Shown one piece after another: positions 32,979 to 36,949 of a DNA stretch of 36,949 nt. The DNA is from Phycisphaerae bacterium (GTDB taxonomy: Bacteria; Planctomycetota; Phycisphaerae; UBA1845). Under the pieces are notes generated by a model. The model searched no databases and was not told the origin of the DNA. It worked only from the letters and a program-made list of their open reading frames with translations. The DNA lies in NCBI GenBank assembly GCA_029260235.1, contig JAJDDP010000219.1:1-36949 (forward strand), in the 5' to 3' direction. Positions within the stretch are counted from its first letter, which is position 1. Every line of letters starts with the position of its first letter. The translations under genes were made by a program, and so were the position numbers.

Positions 32979-34190
32979 ATGAGTCGCGTTGCCCAGATTC
33001 TTCAAGTTCGGTTGCAGTCCTTCAGGCCCCATACGATCCTCGCTGCCTTGCTACCGCTCTTTGCACTCGGCGGATGCTCAGCCTGGGTGCCTGGCGTCGA
33101 AGTGCGCTGGTACACGCCGTCGCAGGACGGAGCTGTGGCTGAACACGCTGAGAACATGGATTCCTGGGTGCGAATCACGACCTCCAACTTCACACCCGAA
33201 ACGGCGGGACGTTTGACGGTCGAGGGTGGCAAGAGTGGTGCCGAGCAGAAGCTCGATTTCACGAACCACGGCGCATACGATGGCAGCTACACCGTCTCCA
33301 CCTTCCACCCGGGCGAGTATGAGTTTGAGTACCTCGTCCCCCACACGCAAAAACTTGTATACGGTGAGATGAAGGTCTATGGGCCGGGCAGCTTGCGTGC
33401 TCGTAACTTCATACATCGTGTTTCGCTGTTGGTAGATCCGACTTCAGGTGCCGCCGGGGGTGGCCAAGCGTCAATTCTGACTGACGATGACCTGCATCGC
33501 GTCCAGATGGGGGACATGGTTACCAAAGTAGTATTCGTGGCCAACCTTCAAGCGGTCGATGGCCGCATCGCCATGATCGACCGCGAGATTCGTCAGCTAG
33601 TCGATGAGGAAGCGCGGCTGGCGGGCCAGGAAGAGTACTGGGCAACAAGGTTGGCTGATCGTCGTCGCAACGCGTTCTATGGCGGCGACTACGGCGACGA
33701 CATCCCCGGGATCCACCTTGCCCTAGCCCAGTCGGTCATGGGCCCAGAAGCGTATCATTGGAAACGGTTCAGCGAAGCAGACGACGAGATGCGAACTTAC
33801 CAGGAGAAGCGCGCACAGCTCCGTTTGCCGGTCGAGCGTCTCCGCGAAGAAAGAAGCGCTCTCCGCGGATTGCTCAGCTCTGTCCGGGTGCTGCACCGCG
33901 ATGGCGATTTGATCATCGCATCACCAGAGATGATCAGGCGATACCGTGACGCCACGCACGAGGTGACCACGGCACGACACACCCTTCATGGCCCCGAGAT
34001 GGGACTCGACGCCCCGTATTGGTTTAGCGAGATTGCCCACACGTTGCATTGGCCACACTTGTTTAGCTGGCTGGGCATCTATCCACGGTTGATCGATACC
34101 AACAACCGCATGGAGACCGAGAAAGAGAGAATCGGCGAGTTGCTCCTGGTTATGCGGATCGGACCGCGACAGCCCTACAGGCTGCGCTAG
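32979..34190 (+). CDS. Lipoprotein of unknown function with coiled-coil middle
   Basis: A 403-residue exported lipoprotein. The signal peptide ends in the lipobox LGGC (LLPLFALGGCSAW). A beta-rich domain (about 40-150; DSWVRITTSNFTPETAGRLT, YDGSYTVSTFHPGEYEFEYL) resembles an Ig-like fold. It is followed by LTDDDLHRVQMGDMVTKVVF and a charged helical stretch (VDGRIAMIDREIRQLVDEEA, then YQEKRAQLRLPVERLREERS) that may form a coiled coil. AGGAG at 32966-32970 is 8 bases before ATG 32979; GTG 32958 also opens the frame. I cannot name the family. A strong terminator 73 bases downstream shows that the transcript ends here. Confidence 0.75.
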   Translation: MSRVAQILQVRLQSFRPHTILAALLPLFALGGCSAWVPGVEVRWYTPSQDGAVAEHAENMDSWVRITTSNFTPETAGRLTVEGGKSGAEQKLDFTNHGAYDGSYTVSTFHPGEYEFEYLVPHTQKLVYGEMKVYGPGSLRARNFIHRVSLLVDPTSGAAGGGQASILTDDDLHRVQMGDMVTKVVFVANLQAVDGRIAMIDREIRQLVDEEARLAGQEEYWATRLADRRRNAFYGGDYGDDIPGIHLALAQSVMGPEAYHWKRFSEADDEMRTYQEKRAQLRLPVERLREERSALRGLLSSVRVLHRDGDLIIASPEMIRRYRDATHEVTTARHTLHGPEMGLDAPYWFSEIAHTLHWPHLFSWLGIYPRLIDTNNRMETEKERIGELLLVMRIGPRQPYRLR

Positions 34191-34262
34191 CCGGCGCATT
34201 CCATACCCTGTCTTCCCTAGCTTCCAAAGATGAAGGGCTAGACGGACACTCAAACTAACGCC

Positions 34263-34305
34263 AAAGGCTCCCGATAACCTGCAAAGTTGTCGGGGGCCTT
34301 TTCTT
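34263..34305 (+). terminator. Strong intrinsic terminator
   Basis: A 16-bp stem, AAAGGCTCCCGATAAC (34263-34278) with GTTGTCGGGGGCCTTT (34286-34301), has two G-T pairs and a 7-base loop, and is followed by a T-rich tract (TTTTCTT, 34299-34305). It ends the lipoprotein transcript. Confidence 0.9.
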
Positions 34306-34387
34306 GTAGCATCGCCTGCCGGGGGAGCAGTTGAATCTTGGTCCTAGATCTATAACTCCATGTTTGCAAATATGTTAGCTTCGATTC

Positions 34388-34409
34388 GCCTGCCCGTGGT
34401 AGGGCGGGC
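34388..34409. repeat. Hairpin GCCTGCCC/GGGCGGGC
   Basis: An 8-bp inverted repeat (one G-T pair) with a 6-base loop lies between the terminator and the next promoter. There is no T-tract. It could be a REP-like remnant. Confidence 0.45.
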
Positions 34410-34479
34410 TGAAACCGACTCATCAGCCTGGTCAGGCAATAAGGACGTGTTAGGATTCTGAATCCGGGCAGAAAACCGC

Positions 34480-34508
34480 TTACGGAATGGTCACCAAATG
34501 GCTATACT
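34480..34508 (+). promoter_or_regulatory. Possible promoter of the lamin-tail gene
   Basis: A good -10 (TATACT, 34503-34508) lies 17 bases after a weak -35 (TTACGG, 34480-34485). Transcription would begin near 34515, at the left edge of the candidate structured leader, giving a 5' leader of about 305 bases. Confidence 0.35.
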
Positions 34509-34705
34509 GGGCGGGTAAGGAAGCCACGGAGCGAGGACGGCTGACGTCGTCCTGCGGAAGAAGCAGTTTCCAAGGACAGATCGGAGGGCCAGGGGTGCGC
34601 CGGGGAAATGTGCGCCGTTGGCCGGTGAGCTAATTCTTCCCGCCCGTTCTTTCGGAGGAGGGCAGATATATGCGCAGCGGGTACGGGAGCGCCGCCCGAT
34701 GCGCC
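34509..34705 (+). ncRNA. Candidate structured 5' leader RNA
   Basis: GGGCGGG (34509-34515) can pair with CCCGCCC (34639-34645) and enclose two hairpins: AGGACG/CGTCCT (34534-34553), and GGCCA/TGGCC (34587-34623) with an inner GGTGCGC/GTGCGCC stem. A third hairpin follows (GCGCA/TGCGC at 34672-34704 with an inner CGGG/CCCG). Between them lies GGAGGAGGG and, 8 bases later, a 12-codon open frame (ATG 34670 to TGA 34708). It matches no riboswitch class I can recall; this is a folding inference only. Confidence 0.35.
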
Positions 34706-34819
34706 TGAGCTTGTGTTTGACGGATACCATGTGAGGTAACGGCGCTAATTAGGACGTCCGGTCGGTCACGCGATTTGTGGACGGCGTTGTTCAACTTTGT
34801 TTTGGAGTGGACAAGAACG

Positions 34820-36949
34820 ATGAAAAGACGGTTTTTAGGAACGATGGCGGTCGCTGTCGCAGGATGGATGGTTACTTCCGTCCAGGCACAGATCACGATC
34901 AACGAGATTCGGATCGATCAAAGCAGTACGGACAACGACGAGTATTTCGAGTTGGCAGGCCCGGCGAGTGCATCACTCGACGGGCTTACTTATGTGGTGA
35001 TCGGTGACGGCGCTGGTGCCAGCGGCACAATTGAAGCCGCGATCGATCTGACAGGCTTGACCATCAACGGAACAGGCTATTTTCTGGCCGCTGAAGGCAC
35101 TTTCCCGACGGCTGTGCCGGGGACGCCTCCCGCCGCTGACTTGGTAGTCGATTTGCCGTTTGAGAACAGCGACAACGTCACGCACCTGCTCGTGCAAGGC
35201 TTCACCGGCTTGGTGGCTGATGACCTGGATCTGGACGACAACTGCGTCCTGGATACTGAGCCTTGGGCAGCCATCGTCGATATGGTTGCTATCCTTGAGG
35301 ACGTGAATGGTGCAGGTGTTCCTCCCGCAGCAACGGAATGTCACTATGGCGGAGGCGGCACCACATTTGGCGGCCCCACAGTTGGCCCGGATGGCACTTT
35401 TGTGCCGGGTCACGTCTTCCGCTTGCCGGACGGCAGCGGCAGCTGGCAAATCGGCATATTTGATCCCGTCACTGGAGTTGACACGCCGGGTGAGGAAAAC
35501 AAAGACCTCACCGTTTCTTCGGGCGTAACCTTGGCTGCTAAGGGCGTCTCTGCTCTGCCAATCGACCTGGTCGCTGACGGTGGCGCGCCTGCTCTAGTTT
35601 TCGTCATTGAGGCAGCCTTGGGTGCTGGCGAAGGGACTCTGACTGACGGCAATGGCGTGATGGCTGGCCCATTCCCGCAGGATGTGGTGGGAAGCCTCAC
35701 CTACGACCCCCCCAACGCTACCTATACCGGCATGGTTGAGGTCTCCTTCAGCGTCCGGGACGCCAACAGCGCTGTCGCTGGCCCTGAGACTCAGTTCATC
35801 GCCATCCAAGATGACACGGTGGCTATCAGCGAGATTATGCACTTCCCAACTGGCGTCGGTGCAACTGAGGCCATCTTCGAGTTCGTCGAGGTTTACAATT
35901 ACAGCGCTTCGCCTGTCTCTCTCTGGGGATTGGGCGGCAACCTCTTCACTGCGGCAGCGACGGGCAACTTGATTGGCCGTTCCATCCCAGCTGGCAGCTT
36001 CAAGATCTTCGCCCCGTCGAACGGCGGCGTGAATGACGAAGCCTTCCGCTGCGAATGGGCCTTGGCTGAGTCCGACATCATCCGCGTTGACACTTTGACG
36101 TGGCAGGGCATCCGGGCTGACGCCTCCCTGGTAGCCTTGTTCGAGGACACGGGTGGTACGCCGGGCCTGATCGATGTGGTTCACGTTAATCACCCGGACA
36201 CCGCTTGGGTCGATTTCAACTTGGGCACAGACGTTGGGCACTCCATCAGCGTGACCACCTCGCTCCTGCTTGGGCAAACGCTGGACTCCGCTACCAACGA
36301 TGCGGTATTTGTCTTCACGATTCCGTGGGGCATTAAGGGTTTGGCCATCGACGGGTATGACGATGAAAGTCTCCAAATCGGTGCGTCGGGCGTGCAGTTT
36401 GGAAACCCCGGCTGGGTGCCAACGCTCAACACCGGCTTTACGCCAGGTACAGCCTGTACGATCGGCGAATGTTGTTTGCCGAGCGGTGCCTGCGCTGAGT
36501 TGCTAGAGCTTGACTGCACGACCAACAACTGCGGTTCGTTCGTCCCAGTCGATGGCGACTGTGCGACCAGCCCGCCGGTTTGCAGCACTCCTATCGGCTC
36601 TTGTTGTACGGCTGGCGGCGATTGCTTCGAGATCACTCAATGCGAATGTGATCAGCTTGGCGGGACGTACAATGGCGACGCCACTACCTGTGGCCTCGGA
36701 ACCTGCCCGGTGACAACCGGCGTTATCTTTAATGAAATCGATTACGACAACCCGGGTACCGATAACGATGAGTTTGTTGAGTTGCTTGGCCCGAACGGCA
36801 CGGACCTGACCGGTTGGAACCTCGACTTCTACGAGGGAAGCACCGGGTTGGTTAACCTGACGGTCACCCTCTCTGGAACCATCACCAATGACCGCTTCTT
36901 CGTGCTCGGTTCCTCAACCGTGCCCAACACCGATCAACTCTTCGGCCTC
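34820..36949 (+). CDS. Secreted lamin-tail-domain protein with Cys-rich repeats (partial, runs off the window)
   Basis: The frame stays open for 710 codons from ATG 34820 to the window edge. The signal peptide is KRRFLGTMAVAVAGWMVTS then VQAQ. Three lamin-tail-like (LTD) domains can be read: ITINEIRIDQSSTDNDEYFE from about 34888, AISEIMHFPTGVGATEAIFE from about 35822, and VIFNEIDYDNPGTDNDEFVE from 36722, the last cut off. Between the second and third are two Cys-rich modules (GECCLPSGACAELLELDC and GSCCTAGGDCFEITQCECD, then GGTYNGDATTCGLGTCP), a pattern I associate with planctomycete surface proteins. The domains suggest an extracellular adhesive or surface-layer role, but this is inference. 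GGAG at 34804-34807 is 12 bases before the ATG. Confidence 0.82.
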   Translation, partial: MKRRFLGTMAVAVAGWMVTSVQAQITINEIRIDQSSTDNDEYFELAGPASASLDGLTYVVIGDGAGASGTIEAAIDLTGLTINGTGYFLAAEGTFPTAVPGTPPAADLVVDLPFENSDNVTHLLVQGFTGLVADDLDLDDNCVLDTEPWAAIVDMVAILEDVNGAGVPPAATECHYGGGGTTFGGPTVGPDGTFVPGHVFRLPDGSGSWQIGIFDPVTGVDTPGEENKDLTVSSGVTLAAKGVSALPIDLVADGGAPALVFVIEAALGAGEGTLTDGNGVMAGPFPQDVVGSLTYDPPNATYTGMVEVSFSVRDANSAVAGPETQFIAIQDDTVAISEIMHFPTGVGATEAIFEFVEVYNYSASPVSLWGLGGNLFTAAATGNLIGRSIPAGSFKIFAPSNGGVNDEAFRCEWALAESDIIRVDTLTWQGIRADASLVALFEDTGGTPGLIDVVHVNHPDTAWVDFNLGTDVGHSISVTTSLLLGQTLDSATNDAVFVFTIPWGIKGLAIDGYDDESLQIGASGVQFGNPGWVPTLNTGFTPGTACTIGECCLPSGACAELLELDCTTNNCGSFVPVDGDCATSPPVCSTPIGSCCTAGGDCFEITQCECDQLGGTYNGDATTCGLGTCPVTTGVIFNEIDYDNPGTDNDEFVELLGPNGTDLTGWNLDFYEGSTGLVNLTVTLSGTITNDRFFVLGSSTVPNTDQLFGL
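36464..36711 (+). repeat. Two tandem Cys-rich protein modules
   Basis: Two coding repeats of about 40 codons each share the order CC-x4-5-C-x-many-C-x-many-C. The first begins GECCLPSGAC and the second GSCCTAGGDC. The spacing suggests disulfide-stabilised modules in the exported protein. Confidence 0.6.

Larger units (their letters stand above)
34191..34819 (+). other. Intergenic region of 629 bases with terminator and long structured leader
   Basis: No convincing protein gene. It contains the terminator at 34263-34305, a hairpin GCCTGCCC/GGGCGGGC (34388-34409), a promoter-like pair (34480-34508) and a candidate folded RNA leader (34509-34705) before the lamin-tail gene. Short open frames on the minus strand here lack support. 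Confidence 0.6.

Noticed and set aside
34509..34705. Known riboswitch (cobalamin, c-di-GMP, glycine, SAM or ydaO type) upstream of the lamin-tail gene
   Set aside because: None of the conserved core strings of these classes could be found, so the element is left as an unassigned structured leader.

Overview
The window looks like a chromosomal segment of a flagellated Planctomycetota bacterium, perhaps of the Phycisphaerae. The assignment rests on protein style. The hook protein has an N-terminus of the planctomycete kind. A TMTC-like membrane protein with TPRs lies nearby, and an exported lamin-tail protein carries two Cys-rich modules of a type I associate with planctomycete surface proteins. 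A GTGILPV/HRQDAGAT-type palindromic repeat sits inside purH. No marker gene such as rRNA is present, so the phylum call is inference.

Layout. (1) 1-16.1 kb, all plus strand: a long flagellar cluster in the order flgD, flgE, flbD, motA, motB, fliL, fliN, fliO, fliP, fliQ, fliR, flhB, flhA, flhF, flhG, a small two-helix membrane protein, the flagellar/WhiG-type sigma factor, and a small acidic protein. It encodes the hook, the stator, part of the C-ring, the complete membrane export gate, the FlhF/FlhG placement and number system, and the late-gene sigma factor. No fliM, fliG or filament gene is present. (2) 16.2-20.4 kb, plus strand: a TMTC-like GT-C/TPR protein, a class IV (D-amino-acid-type) aminotransferase and a stand-alone trpA. 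(3) 20.4-22.0 kb, minus strand: a COG2509-type FAD protein, convergent with trpA and divergent from cysE (22.2-23.1 kb, plus). (4) 23.3-32.8 kb, all minus strand, read from right to left: a small hypothetical protein, a PQQ-type beta-propeller, purH, a PduO-type cobalamin adenosyltransferase, an O-antigen-ligase-like protein with a long soluble tail, a metzincin-type lipoprotein and a LarE-type sulfur transferase. (5) 33-36.9 kb, plus strand: a lipoprotein of unknown function closed by a strong terminator, about 600 bases without a clear gene but with strong RNA-folding potential, then a large secreted lamin-tail protein cut off by the window end.

Points that stand out: FliN has four FliM-like N-terminal motifs and fliM is missing from its usual place; a palindromic repeat is inserted in frame in purH; two uncharacterised small proteins are embedded in the flagellar cluster; and the lamin-tail gene has a long, structured 5' leader. 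I found no CRISPR array, tRNA, rRNA, transposase or prophage gene, and no clearly undescribed multi-gene system.
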